A stretch of DNA of 64,000 nt, from NCBI GenBank assembly GCA_024305405.1, contig JAKNDB010000104.1:992001-1056000 (forward strand). The letters run 5' to 3'. Origin of the DNA: Dirofilaria immitis. Lineage: Eukaryota > Nematoda > Chromadorea > Rhabditida > Onchocercidae. Position 1 is the first letter of the stretch; every line of letters begins with the position of its first letter. The notes below the pieces were generated by a model. That model worked only from the letters and a program-made list of their open reading frames with translations, searched no databases and had not been told where the DNA came from. Made by a program: the position numbers and the translations under genes. Shown one piece after another: positions 13,797-27,400 of the stretch.

Positions 13797-13799
13797 CTG
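13797..13799 (-). promoter_or_regulatory. Likely trans-splice acceptor of RPL8
   Basis: On the minus strand TTTCAG lies about 20 bases before the RPL8 ATG, with no upstream coding exon visible. In nematodes this arrangement commonly marks spliced-leader addition; a 5'UTR cis-intron is the alternative. Confidence 0.5.
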
Positions 13800-15534
13800 A
13801 AAGCAAAATTTTGGATTCAGTTTATTTCATACCTTTATTTCTTTTAAAACTGGAGTAACAACACACATCTTTCCCCATAAAGAAATCAAAAGGATAAAGA
13901 AAATGCTCTTACTCCCGACCGCTGCATGATCAACGTCGTGAATATGTCATACTGTGTAAATAAAGTACACGCATTATAATTAATTGTATACTTTTAAAAT
14001 GTTTCAGTCAACCCAAATTTAGCTTGATTAGATTATACACTGAACTACTAAAATCAAATGTTACAATACAATTTGATAAATTACACAGAAAAGGTTAAGC
14101 GCAGCTGTAAGCAACGTGTGAACTTTGTTACCACATTCGATGCATCAATGCAAGAAAAATTCAGTAGCATGCGCAAATATTAACAAATAGGGAATTTTTG
14201 AGTCATCACGATCACGTGTAGTTTGCGCACATATCACCATATGAGTGAGTAGCGATCGAAGATAAATTTCTGACATTACGCCTTCAAAACTCCAAAAACG
14301 AAACCCAAACCTTCCCTCACTACATCAAAATCACCCCAATATTTGCATCATTTAGAAACCACTCTTGAAATCGCGGTGGAAGTTCAGGTTTTGGACTCAA
14401 TATGCAACTTAATGTCTCACTCCAGATTCGCATCGTCGAGTCTAAAATCGATGTATATATTTTTAAATTATCAAATTCTTGATTTCTGACATATTACAGA
14501 TGATTGGCAATGCTATTTCTATGTTGCTAGGAAACAATCAAATTTTTCTCTTACAAAGATGTATCCGTTGTTATCGTTATCGTTTTTTTCCGGAAGGTCA
14601 AAGTTGAAAATATTACGAAAAATTATCATGTAGAGAATGCTTTCTGAAAACTTTGGCCAATGATTTAAGCATCGATTGAATTGTCGCAATGGGAAACATT
14701 TAAAGGAGGAGGAGACTTCACGAATGGGAATTTACTATGAACAGCATTAGAATTGCCATGCAAATATCGACTCTTTCCTTTTATACATTCTAGGCTTATT
14801 GCTTTTTACTAAACTGCCAGCTGAGTTTCTGTCCTTAAATTCATGCAGAGAAAGTAAGAATTGAATCTGGCTCACTCTTCCAATTTTACTTGACTTAGCT
14901 TTCTTCTTGAACTAAAAATTAGAGTTATAATCAGTTCATATTGATTAACTGTCTTCCTCTAGAATAGAATTTATTGTTTTCGTAATCACTGATAATTAAA
15001 AAAGATAAATAAGCAAAAAATCACCAAACAATGGCAAAATCTATAAATCAATAAAGTATAGCAGTTAAAATAGGAAAAAGTTTAAAAACTCACAAATTTG
15101 AAATATCTTTTGATTTAATTCTACAAATTAAAAAATCAAATTTTTATATATTTTTCTATCACGCCAATATTCTTTCATTTATTGAAGCATTTGTATTTAA
15201 TGTTTCACTATAAATAGTAATCATTTAAACGAAAGTTTTATTATCCGGATTTTTATCTCCTGATCACCACCCCAGAATCGCTGCCTTGACCCATTTAGCT
15301 TACTTTTCCGGACAAGATTTCCATAATTCTCGAAATTTAATTTGATTGCATTTTTGATGAAATTTCCAAAATTAAATTTTTCAATTATTTTATCTTTTTG
15401 TTTCTCATTTCGTTCTACATATTATATCTGAATTCTGCTTTTTTCGTTTTTCAGGAATTTTCTCATATTTAAATGATAAAAGGGAATGATTTGATGGCTA
15501 ATAAGAGAAGAATATATAATAATAATAAAGTGTG
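13800..15534. other. Intergenic region between RPL8 and the PPxY gene
   Basis: No convincing exon was seen. The 500 bp next to RPL8 are less AT-rich than the surroundings and should hold the RPL8 promoter. The rest is AT-rich, with short T runs. Confidence 0.5.
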
Positions 15535-16918
15535 ATGAGTATTGGTATTGGAATAATCAATCAGACGATGCATCATCGTATTCAAACGCCTAAAGCATAT
15601 TATGTGCCTTCGACAGATGTCGTCACCACGATTGTTCTACCAACGATTCTGTTTTGCATCGCTATGGTCATCGCAATGATCATTGGAATAAACAAATGTA
15701 AACAATGGGAATTGGACAAAATTGTTGAAATGCGGCGTACACGACGCGTGGTACAAAGGATAACAGCACGATTACGCGAGAAGAATTTCCGAACTATACA
15801 AAGTTAGTTTTATTTAATTATGTTTACTTACTTATCTTGCTGAGTTTTTGAATTTTCATTATCTAAAAACTATTTCTGTTTTTCATCTATTTGAACCACG
15901 AACAGATTTTCGTTCAAAAGGACAAGAAAGGATTCAAATTCCAATAATTTTTTCTTTTCAACTCCTATTTTCTCAATGAGTTTATAATTATCCGACGATT
16001 CATTAATTGTGGGAATCATTTGAGACGATTCGATAAAACTGAACTTCACTGAACTTTAAGCCGGAATTTTCAATAAATATTATTCATTTCACTTTGAAGT
16101 TACTTCCATATAAAGTTATCTCAATAGCTGCAAAATGAAAAACCTTTGATATTATATCCTTAGCATCTCAAATTTAAAATTATTTCATTCCTAAAGGGAA
16201 TTTCAAAACTCCCAAAATTTTTACCACTTTTTTTCGTTCGCGATGCATTGGAATGAGTGAATATTTTTTTATGATACTGAATTATTAATAAATATAAAAG
16301 TTATATGTGATTTACATACATACAACTTTTTAGAATTTTTAAAACTGAAAGTATCAAAAGTTTTTTTATTTGTAGTAATATTATTGAAATATGAATGCAG
16401 CAATTTTAATGACACTTTAATTTTGGAAAAGAATGGAAAAATAAATTTTTCGAAAATTCTAGAATTACTGAAAGCGATTTAAAAAAAACATTTATTGCTT
16501 AACTTGGAAAGTTCAAAAACGGGGCTCAAAACTTACACCTGGATTTTTATTTGATGTCGATATAATATGATAGCATAAGCACTTTTTTATAGTATTTGAA
16601 ATATTAATAAATACATAAAGTCATAGGTGATTTCCTTGCATGCAATTACAATGAAACTATCACAACTTGAACTTCTAACCTCATGTTTTATCAAGAGTAA
16701 CACGAGTTATAGAAGCTCGCAGCATGCGACAGCGAAAAAGAGAGTTGTTCAAGGCCAAATCAAGCAGTCAGATGAACGATTTGATGTTAATTAATAACAC
16801 ATCTCCGCCAACCTATTCCATAAATCCACCTACTCAGTACGGTACTTCACCGCCACCCAGCTACGAAGATGCACTTTTAGATGAATTTTTCAATGAATGC
16901 CGACCAATACGGTACTAA
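15535..16918 (+). CDS. Small single-pass membrane protein with PPxY motifs
   Basis: Two exons, 15535-15802 and 16698-16918, joined in phase 1, give 162 residues. The ATG at 15535 is preferred over the in-frame GTG just before it. A glycosylation sequon (N9-Q-T) lies in a short N-terminal part, followed by one hydrophobic segment at about residues 29-52, then a strongly basic stretch (MRRTRRVVQR and MRQRKRELFKAK). The tail has two PY motifs, PPTY (126-129) and PPPSYEDAL (142-145 for PPSY), plus NPPTQY between them. PPxY motifs bind WW domains, notably of NEDD4-family ubiquitin ligases. Topology (short luminal or outside N-terminus, cytosolic C-tail) fits adaptor-type proteins that recruit these ligases to membranes. 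I cannot name the orthologue. The acceptor chosen is TCAAGAG|TA; using the AG two bases earlier gives an immediate stop. Confidence 0.75.
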
Positions 16919-17643
16919 TTAATCGATTTTTAAGATAATGAGTGAAATATTAAAACATGTTTTAAATCTTGAACTTCAAGCTTTATATAAATTAGAGAAA
17001 AATAATAAAATTCTATCAACTTTTTCGGTGCAAAAAGACAGTTGTCTGCTCATTCAGTTGACAAGTAGCAGTTTAAAAATTTTTAAATACACAAGCTATG
17101 ATTATTTTTTATCCAATGTATTTAGCAAATTCGAGCAATCTAATCCATGAAAATGTGATTTACCGAAAAGCTGATCAAGACCTCAAAGCCCATCAACCCA
17201 TCAAAATGTGAAATTAAAATATTTTTCTTATCTTTTTATAGATATTTTTTTCTCTGAATCGTATAGAATTATCCAGAATTTAAAATAGCGAAGGAATGAG
17301 CAAACATTTCACTCGGTTCCGATATTGCAACCAGTATGGTCCATATTTTGCCAAGCATCTGAAAAGGAATTTTTTTTGATTTCAAGAATTATCTGTTTTT
17401 CGTCATAAAGCTATCATCACAAACTTTCAATTTTACATTATGAGTTTGGACATTCTCTTAATCTTAATTTTTAATCAATTTTTTTAAAGAAAACAAATAA
17501 GAGAAAACCTTCATATACCTGGCTTAACTTGATCGCAGTCAGATTTAAGCATAAAAATAATTTTTATAAGAATAGATGAAAAATATATTATATACTAATT
17601 TAGGAAATACCACACTACAATCCATTGTAATATACATGAGAAA
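16919..17643. other. Convergent intergenic region
   Basis: This lies between the PPxY gene (+) and the sterol reductase (-). A 70-codon open frame at 16938-17150 on the plus strand has no splice or homology support. I see nothing else. Confidence 0.5.
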
Positions 17644-20600
17644 TTATTTTACGCTTAATTTTGTGGAATTCAGAGATTTCAAGGCAAACCTCAATTCATC
17701 ATGTTTTAATCGTACGTACAAGTAACATGTAAGGAACAATAGCGGGAAACAAGTGAAAAATGTATTTGTCCCTTGCAAAATTATCCAACAAACAAATGTT
17801 AACCATTCACAGAAATAATTTGGATGTCGACAAAGTCCCCACCAACCGCTCCTAAAAAAATTCAATTATATCGAAGTTAATATACCAAATATTTTTAATT
17901 GTTCTAATCCATTACACAATTTTATGAGAAAATAAACTGTTTACTGAAAATAGTAAAAAGTATTCAATTACAAATTAAATAACAATACTGGATGATTGCA
18001 CAATTCGAATGAATTCGACCTCTACTTACCTAAAAGTAAATTCGCAGCAATTTCACCATTCTTACGTCGATACTTGGCAGTAATAAAAATGGATCTTCAC
18101 CCCACACTTTCATATTTCCATTCACAAGTCTGAACTGTACACGTTGACGATCACTATCAACTGTAACATACATCGTGATGACACCAACGAAGAGCACTGC
18201 TACACTAATTGGTAAAGATAATATATCTTTGCGTTGCGCAAGCACTGTTATTGGTGTCGCATGAATTGCCGGATAGAGCACAAGAGTTCCCCAGATATAG
18301 AAAAATCCTGGAAATATTCCAAATTAGGATAGCCAATTTGTATTCTATAAACCTTATTACTATTAAAAATTAGGTTTAACTAAAAATTGGGAAAAAAACT
18401 TTATCTTTTCACTTGCGAATCACTGATTAAGTTGTTTTACTGCAATTGTAACAATCAACTTTTGATCGATCGTTTTTGTCATACACTACTTTTCGTTTCA
18501 TTTCACAAAACAAAATGCACTAATCAATCAATCAATCAATCAAAAAGTCGAGACAAGAAAAATTTCAGCAATATTGGTCATATTTAAATAGTATATAAAG
18601 TTCTAGAAATTTTTTTCTTAAATTTCTAAAATATAAACATTCAGAAACAAAAAGTTTACGCAATTAACTCATATTTCATTCATCATTTGTTTTCTTATTT
18701 CTTCCATAGCTCAAAGAAGCCATTTAGCAACATCTGTTTTAACACTTCTCGATTTTATATCTTTATTCTTAAATAATTTATCCGTCATTCAGAAAAAAAT
18801 TATCATACGACAAAATTATATAAGCATACTGAGATATTTGCAAGTACACAGCATACTGAAATTCAGCATCTTAAGTAATTTACCATTCTTAATTGATACA
18901 TATTGACGTTACTCAGTATAACAATAGATAATATAAAAAATATATAGAAATTTCAGAAATTTCATAGAACTTCAATTCTCAAGTTGCTTATATAATTTAA
19001 AGATCTCTTGTCAATTAACATCGAAATACTTTTTTAAATAAAATTCACAAAAAATCAAATTAATTACTGCGAAGAAATTTAACAAGAGATCTTTAGAAGA
19101 AATATTTCGCAAAAAATTCGGGAAGCTATTAGAGCTTTCTTTTCTTTCAAAATTTTTTATTGTCCGAAATATATTGGGAACCGAATCCCGAATCTAAAAA
19201 GGCAATTAGAGAAGCATGGAAGAAATTCTCTTAAAGATAATAAGATAGAAGAGAAAACATTGAAATAACTTGGTGGTCCTATGCAATGAGTGACAAAGAA
19301 CAAATAGTCTGAGGCAAAATAAAATTAAACCTAACGAATCTCAAAGATTGTGAGCATTTTTTTTTCATTTTAATAGGCAAGAAAAATAATTTTCCAAATT
19401 CTAGAAAAAGAAATACTCTAAAAAATTTATTAAAAAAAAAGTATTTCGATGTTAATTGCAAAACGATTAGAACTGTCGCTATGCATTGCTTACCAAATTA
19501 AGTAATTATCTCCGTAAAACTTATCTCCACAAAAGTTCTAATTATTGCTTCGAAAGAAAAAATATTTTCTTTCCTTTAAGGCAGTTTTAGGATGAAGATC
19601 ACAATTTGATAAGATAAGCGATTATCAAATAGTATTGACAACTGCTTCAAAAAATTGATGAATTTTACCACAACTTTTATGTCTACGGATAGAGAGGGAT
19701 AAGATTGTAAAAGCAAAACTGATAGCATTTCATCTTTTTTGTTGAAATCATCGCGGCAAATAATTCACTTTTTTAGATTTGTTTATAATTCCTTACATCA
19801 ATGTTCTTTTGTATTTTTACAATATTTCTCGATGCAATTAATTATTTATTGAATATCTTCGTCAGGAAAACATTTTTTGTCTTTGCTATTCCCTAATCAT
19901 ATTTTATTTTCCCATCAAATTATTTCACACATTCCCTGGATTGCTTTTTTCTTCAGACTTATTTCTTTTTTCAGTTATATCATTCTTTTTCAAATCTTTT
20001 CAATTTCAAATTCATTCACATAAAATTAAAGATAAAGAAATAAAATTCACAAATATGTTTAAAATTGTTAAATTTTGATCATTTTAATATACATTAAGAA
20101 GATTGAATCTGAAAATCGATTTGCACAATAACAAACCTGCTTTCTTATTTTGAGCATCCAACTGACTGTATTGCAAATGCTCATACCAATGATTTTTACC
20201 AATATAAATAAGCTGCAAAATTGCACAGGATAGCAAATTATCTGCAAAGAAAAATTCATTACAATTATTGAAATTGGAAATGAAAAAAAGCAAGCAAAAT
20301 TCTGAAATGAATTCAGAATGAATTTCAGAGAAATGCAAATTACAAGTCAGTTTTCAGATATATCATATCATTCGATAATTAAGAATCGCAAGTCTTGACA
20401 AGCACAAATCGGATGAGATGAGATAATGAACCCTCCCTTTAACCGAAGGTCGTTAGTTGGCTATGAAAATAATTTTCTTATTCCAGTTAACATCAGATCA
20501 TAACTGATCAAAATCATGAACAGTTGACTAATAATCTTATTTAATTTCCGATTTCATTCATTATTAATTTTTGACCAAAGAGAATAAAAAAGATTGAACA

Positions 20601-23515
20601 GTTAAAATTGAAAAAGTTTAAAGTCTCGAAAGATAATCTTACTGTTGATTACTCCATAAAATGAATAGTTGTAGTATACGGATGAAATGATATACAATGG
20701 CCATAAAGTTCGAGCAATTCTATATGTGACGAAGTGTTTGAGATCAACTGAATAAATCACTGGTCTTAAATCGGTGCCAAAAACAAATCGCTGATTATAT
20801 CTGCTAAAAATAATTAATTTCAGACATTCTCACACATTTATCGCCTTTGTTTTAACTTTACTTTCAATTTCAAAACTTTGCTACCTTACTAAACGAGGAA
20901 TTATTGTAAGTTACATTCAAAAGATATTAAATTAGGAAATTATAAGTTTTTATAATAATTAGATCATCATCTTATACTATCTTATCTCTTATACTTCTCA
21001 TTTTTTTATTGACATCTCAACTTTTTATGCGACATTTTACCTCAAAACGTATACCGCAATTATTTTGATGTCAGCGAATTAATTTTTACACCAATTTAAA
21101 TCAATACATTTCAAATTATATTATATGATTTACTAAATGGCTACTGATTTTCTCTGTAACATTTATTTTATTTGTTCTCAGTTTCAAAATTATTTACACA
21201 TATATAACTTACAAGTATCATCATTCTTACTTCGCTGTCGTTTATACAACAATAAAACTATGACTATGGATACAACGTTTAACAATGACAGTATCTGAAC
21301 CCAATGTATATAAATGATCGAAGCTTTATAGAAGCCTAAGGCTGAACCAAAGATGAAGAGCAGGATTACAAGAAGACATGATTGGAACGAATTCACTGGA
21401 TGACATTCTCGTTCTCCTGAAATTAAATTAGCAATTTGATTAGGATAAATAAGACTTGATACTATCTTTTTTCTTGCAATAACACTTACTCAAATAGTTA
21501 TTATTTTGGATTTTTTTAAATAAATGAAATAGATAATTTCTGCTAGTTTTATTTATCTTAATTAACTTTTAAATTTTTACAACTTTATTGACTTCCGAAA
21601 TAATTATAGATGATAAATGATAAGCTAATAGTTATATTATCTTTAAAATAATAAACTAATCCTTACCCATACTGTTGATAATTGTAACAAGGTCTTTGGG
21701 CAGTGTAAGATGGAAGACAAGTTGCACAAGTACGATAAAAGTGAGAATTTTCCAGGCCACCGAAGAAAATGGTTGTGGAAAAATTTGACAGACTACATTG
21801 CTTTCCGACCATAACATTTTAAGAAACTAGAAAAAAACACTCTATTGCGAATTAAAAAAAAATCAAATTTTGGAATTTAATAAAAAATCTTAAAAAGAAA
21901 ATAGGAATTTTATATACATTGCTATTGATGGTTTATTAAATTTACCTGAAATTAAATTATTTACCTGAAGAAAGGACGCATCACAATTATTCACTGCATA
22001 AAGGTGCAAAAGAGGAAATATGGCCCACCAAAAAGTATTGATATGAGTAACCGAGGAGAAAAATTTCTTTTTTCTGAAATAATTCAAATTAAACAGTTCC
22101 AACAATATCTAATGAAGTTGTTCCAGAGTAACACTTCTAGTAAAAACTTTATGAATTTCATTTTCTGATTATAAGAATCAAATAATATCTCGAAGTAAAA
22201 CATGAAATACTTCCCTTTACTATCTTATTAACAAAGGAAATAAAAACTTACTGTAATTTTAGAATATATATTGCAGTACAATGTTTTAGAATGTGAAATA
22301 TTATTTAGCATCGAAATAACAGTAATGAAATGTAAAAATTAGAAAACTAAATTTGCATAGAAGAAGAAGAAATATAAAAGTAATTTAAAATATGTAAAAT
22401 TTTATAATTAAAAAATTTTTTGCTGTATTAAAGTAATTTTAATATTTTCACAATGGTTTTTTAAATTTAAGAATAGTACAGTGGTAACACTATTTTCCAA
22501 CATTACCAAAAAAAAATAGAATATTTCATAATTGAAAAACATAATTTAAATGAAATGAATTTTAAAAGTGAGAACTTACTGAAATTAGTAGAAGAGATAT
22601 AAATCTAGTAGGAAAATCGTTTTTTCTATTTCTGTATAAAAGAGATTTTTCGATTTTTAATTTAAATCGTATTTTGGTTCGTGGAAGATTCGTACTTATC
22701 ACTTTTAGTATTAGTTAATTTGATAACGTATTTATTCAACAAAAAGAGTAACAAGAAATCAAATATATTTTTTAAATAAAAACTTTCTAATAATCATGCT
22801 CTTTAAAAATATCAATTATACTTTAATCGATCAGAAACTCAACAAAAATTTTTATTCGAAAACAAAAATAATTTTTTTCAAAAAATTTAAATTTGCTTTT
22901 ATAAGATATGTTAAAAGATAGAAAACATTATTACATTACACATTAGTTCTGCTTGCAAAATTATCACATATGTGTGGAAAATCTGTAAAATGTTTAAGAG
23001 TGTTCAAAAAAATAAAAATTGAAATTTAAAATTTCGATTCGGAGATTCAAAAATTTATATTTTATTTCTGCAAATTACAATTTCCACAATTTTAATTCAA
23101 CAATTTCATTCCCAATTTCAATTATTTCTTAATTCTATTTGTTGATTTCATGCATCCATTCCATCTTTCTCAGTTAATACCAAATAAAATTTACCTGTGC
23201 TTCGGCAATCTGAATCCGTTCCATATCTTTCAAGCTACATGATGATCGTCGAGACGGAATAGAATGCTGTGAGCCAACAAGTGATGGCCGCCGACTACTA
23301 CGAATCATGGTCGCTTTTATTGTTGTTATTGTTGTTGTTGTTGTTGTTTTGTTGTTGTTGTTGTTGTTGTTGTTATTATTGTCGTTTTCGTTGCAGTCGT
23401 TGTCGCTGCCGCAAGTTTCGTTGCTATTGTCGTAACTATCGCTATTACTATTGTTATCGTAGCTGCCGTTATTGTTGTTATTATCATATATTGTTTGCTT
23501 ACCAATTATCAGCAT
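17644..23515 (-). CDS. DHCR7/lamin-B-receptor-type sterol reductase
   Basis: Polytopic ER-type membrane protein of the ERG4/ERG24 family, whose members reduce sterol C7 or C14 double bonds with NADPH. Exons (minus strand): 23308 or 23515-23195, 22073-21965, 21826-21667, 21416-21241 (or 21213), 20803-20643, 20241-20137, 18307-18030, 17851-17644. The order of motifs follows the family: hydrophobic segments, VDLKHF after the fourth exon (compare FDFK/FDLK), KAGFFYIWGTLVLYPAIH, then SGWWGLCRHPNYF (family SGWWGxxRHxNY) and a terminal HDEL...K. One A is missing in 18085-18089; with it the frame reads FFITAKYRRKNGEIAANLLL before SGWWG. The ending is unsure: SLNSTKLSVK is read, whereas the family ends in a KYG...PY...P pattern. 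The N-terminus is Ser/Arg-rich and may extend into an Asn-rich repeat. Nematodes lack de novo sterol synthesis, so this probably acts on dietary sterols. Confidence 0.85.
23321..23380. repeat. TTG trinucleotide repeat (poly-Asn frame on the minus strand)
   Basis: A TTG/GTT tract. Read on the minus strand in the frame of the sterol reductase first exon, it encodes about ten Asn followed by Thr. It is either a low-complexity N-terminus or 5'UTR, depending on whether translation starts at 23515 or 23308. Confidence 0.85.
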
Positions 23516-24427
23516 TATTCTCCTTTACCAATTGCAAATAGATGAGAATTGCCATCAAGTAAGACCGTTATTATCAGTTGATATGAGGAATGATCCAGGA
23601 ATTATTGTTGCTACAATAATAGCTGCAAGTAAAGATTTGCGATGATGATACTGCAGTGCTATCGCTGCACAAACGATGAAGAAAGTTCCAACATTCAATC
23701 TTGTACATCCAATCTCTCTCTCCATCTTTCTGATACTATTACACAAAATATCCCTGTGCTATCTCCATTATCTTCTACTTTTATCATTTACTCTTCTTCG
23801 TCTTCGTTTTCTTCTTTTTCTTCTCCTTCTTCCTCTCCCGCTCTATTCATTATCATCTACCATCAATTAGATTCTTCTTTTTTTCTCACCTTAAAATGAT
23901 TCTAAGAAATATTTGCATAGAAACGATAAAATGAGGAAAACATACATACATAATATGTTGATCCCCTTTTGTTAATGAAGAAATGAAAGAAGAGAGAAGT
24001 TGGAAATTCAATTTCGAATATATCTTCTAACGATAGTTATTACAGATAACAGCTGACTGGAAAGATTTCCCCTTCTATACTAATGATTAAGAATTATCAC
24101 TGCTACGGATAGGTAAGATGATAATCTCAAATATCTTCATCAAAGATAATAATATTTTAACTAATTGATTGAGCAAAATCAATCATTGCGTAGCATAATT
24201 TGTTTAAAACATATTCGAAGACTATTGCTTTTGAAGAAATTTCACTGATCTAAAACAAACTTTAAATTAAATTGGCTAATTCTTCCTAATTGAGCTATTG
24301 CCAATCATTTCAATGCAACTGTACATCTTGTCTCTCTATTTTATAGGCCGTATTTTATGCTTCCCGAAGGGTCACGATAGTTTTAAAGTATTGGCATTTT
24401 AATCGTATAGAATCATTTTATTTTTTC
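23516..24427. other. Divergent promoter region
   Basis: This separates the sterol reductase (-) and the A49 gene (+), so it should hold both promoters. It contains a TTC/CT-rich tract at about 23785-23845. Open frames across that tract are low-complexity and not believed to be genes. Confidence 0.5.
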
Positions 24428-24468
24428 AGGATATTTAATATGGTGTAACAGAAAATAAAAAATTAGGC
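24428..24468 (+). promoter_or_regulatory. Likely trans-splice acceptor and short leader of the A49 gene
   Basis: TTTTTTCAG ends at 24429, and the leader to the ATG at 24469 is 39 bases. It contains a two-codon upstream ORF (ATG GTG TAA). No upstream exon is visible, so spliced-leader addition here is likely. Confidence 0.45.
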
Positions 24469-27400
24469 ATGATAAAAGGAATCAAGAAGGAATGTCCTGT
24501 AATGCCACCAGGCGAAGATATTACACGAGAGATACCTGTCCTCGCCAAGGTATTTTCATGGAATTTTTTTATATAGAAATTCTAAAAATAAAAGTTGCCC
24601 AATACACTCTGAAGGATGAATTATAATAACCTCTCATATTGATAGCTATATAAGAAAGAAAGCCGGTAAAATTCTTTATTGAAATGTAGAAATAAATTCT
24701 GATCTTTAGGAGGTTTTAAACCAAAGATCCAGATGGTTTATATCATTAGTTTTCCATATTTTAGCTGTGAGTAGATTGGACATAGTTATGATTTTTACTA
24801 AAGGAAAGTATAAAGATTATTCAAGAATTACTAAGGTTATACCACATAAGATTATTAATTAGGAATTATTGAACTCTTAAATGACTCAGAATTCTGTTTG
24901 AACATTTTCACATTTCTGAATTCAGGAGTTTTCAAAGTTAAAAAGAAAAGAAAACTATGAAAATTCCAGACTACTGGTGTTGTTGCTCGATTAACGAATA
25001 ATATGGCAGCAGATGTTCAATCACTAATATTTCAGCGTTACAAAGTAGCAAGTGGCACGGCCGGATATGTCTACACTGCTAAAAATTCAGTAGTTGACTT
25101 CGGATTTCTTCTTATTTTCAGTTATTCATTGAAATTTTGAATTGAGTTACTTATACATCCATTTAGTTTTCAAAAAGATAGTTCATCGGTCTGTTGAAGA
25201 AAATCGATTCTATGTTGTAATTAGAGATTTGAAATAGCTGTGCTTAACATGCGTTTTATTTCAATAGCATGAAGAATAATGTAGCAAAGATTTGATGATA
25301 TTGCAAATAACTATGGTTGGAAAATATTTAAGGTGGAAATGCTATTTGAAGGAATAACATTTTCAGGGTCCAGCATCAGAAAAAGTTGTACGTTTGGGAC
25401 GTGAAGAGTGCTCGGAAAATGAAGGATGTGATTATGCGATTGCAATAGTCAACAGACAAACAGGACACATAGATTGCTTACCGACTAAGTTAATATGTTT
25501 CGAAAATGTTCCGGCATCCGAGTTCCAAGCAATATTAGATACTGGGTTTGTTACTTTTATGAAGTTCTTGAAAGTCCTAGGTATTCCATTTTTTTGCTTC
25601 AATGTGACTGAAATTTGAAAGTAGATGATTTTAGTTATAAAAGGAAAATCGATTATTCCATCGATAATAGTATTAGCAGAGAATCATGGGCTGATAAGCG
25701 GCGTGCATTAACAGATGACTTTGGATCAGTGAAAAGGGTTAAAATGCAAGATGCTGCCAAACGACGACAAATCAAGGATGTACTTCTTTTTAAATGAACG
25801 AATTTGGATTTGCCAATCTTTTTGTATAAGTAAAAAAATTTTATTTAAATTTTTGAAGCATAATCTGTTTTAAAGGAAACGTTGTCAGTTATGCTAAATT
25901 CGGCATTTGCGTCTGCGAATATGAAAAAGGAAGTTGAAACAGTGGCGAAATCTGAAATTTCATTATTAAAGAAGGTAGGAATTTTTCAACTATATGGAGA
26001 AAATATTCGACTTTACATCTACTGTATAATCGAATATGAAAGAAAAAACTTTCTTACATTGATTGAAATTTTTCAAAAAATTAACTGTTATTAATTGACA
26101 TTTATTAAGGATTATACATTCGAGGTAATCTGCTTCATTTCAAGTTTTAGCGAATCATCTTTTTTTGGTCTTTTAATTTTTAAGATTTTTTGCAGGCTGA
26201 GAGTTCGGTATTACCGAAAGCAAATATGGATGGAAAGTCGCCACGGGAAGTATATTTGTTTTCTGACTTTTTATCTGATGCTGAAGTTATGACATTCAAA
26301 TCTGAAGCATTTGATTATTTAAATGACTCAAGAAAAAACTTATTGCAGATGGTTAGATTTTTGAATATAATTACATTTAAGAGCTGAATTTTTTTGTGCT
26401 GAAAACTAACCTCTATTTATAAATTTTGTTTTAGGACATAAACTACTTTTTTTTTCATTAGCTATTAGTCTTTTAAGGAAACAGCGAAAAAGTCTGCATA
26501 ATTTCTATGCCTGTTTTTTTCTTCAACGCAATACAACAGAGTTTATATCATTACACATATCCATCGACAAAGGAAGCATAAACGTCGTTTACTGCTAATA
26601 ACTAATACTTTCATTTTTCAAATTAGATTTTAAGTTGTAAATTCCGTTTTATTCAAGCAATAGCAGATTTCATTGTTTAGGATGTTGCAGCAAATAAAGC
26701 ATATCCAGCTTGAATTATACGTTGCTTTTCAATTACAAATAATAATGCTGTGACTCAAATTATTCTATCGTTTTGTATTATGTTTTAGGGCTTTCGCCTC
26801 TCGTATGTAACCTGATTGGTAATATTAGTATAAATACCGAACGTACATGTTATTTATTACTGTTGGATGCTATGATACGTTGTTACAAGGTTTATTTATT
26901 ATGTATTGTTTGATTTGGATTTTTAGAAAAATGTTATAGTAAGAAAGTTTATCTTCAATTTGCAGAAATATTTTTTCCTGTTTTTTTTCGTTTTTTAAAT
27001 TTTGAGATTTGTTGTTTTGCAGATTTTGGCAAAACGTCGTTTCTTTGGAAACCGATTGGCTACAGTTGCAATATCCGGTGACGGTACTTTCTAAAATGCG
27101 TGAACTTTTTTTCCGTATGTTTTGTTTTTTCAGTTCTTTTTTAATGAAAGGCAATAGATTGTTTTGTTTCAAAAAAAACTTTAAGTAAATCTAGGTAGGT
27201 TGAGAAAAGAAAATTGATTATGACTGTCCTTTTCAAGAAAGGAAAAAGTTAAGATTCGAAGATGGAAGTATGGAATTCAGAAAAAATGTAGATTTTTGTT
27301 TTACAAACTTATTTTTTAGATTGTATTCTTTTGCGGTTAAGAAAGTGAGTTGTGGAAAAAGTATAGTATCTCAATTTTTGTTTGTTTTCCTGCGCTAGTT

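Noticed and set aside
23269..23541. Leu/Cys-rich plus-strand ORF
   Set aside because: Produced by the TTG repeat; antisense to the sterol reductase first exon.
23642..23899. Ser/Phe-rich ORFs over the TTC tract
   Set aside because: Simple-sequence artefact with no splice context.
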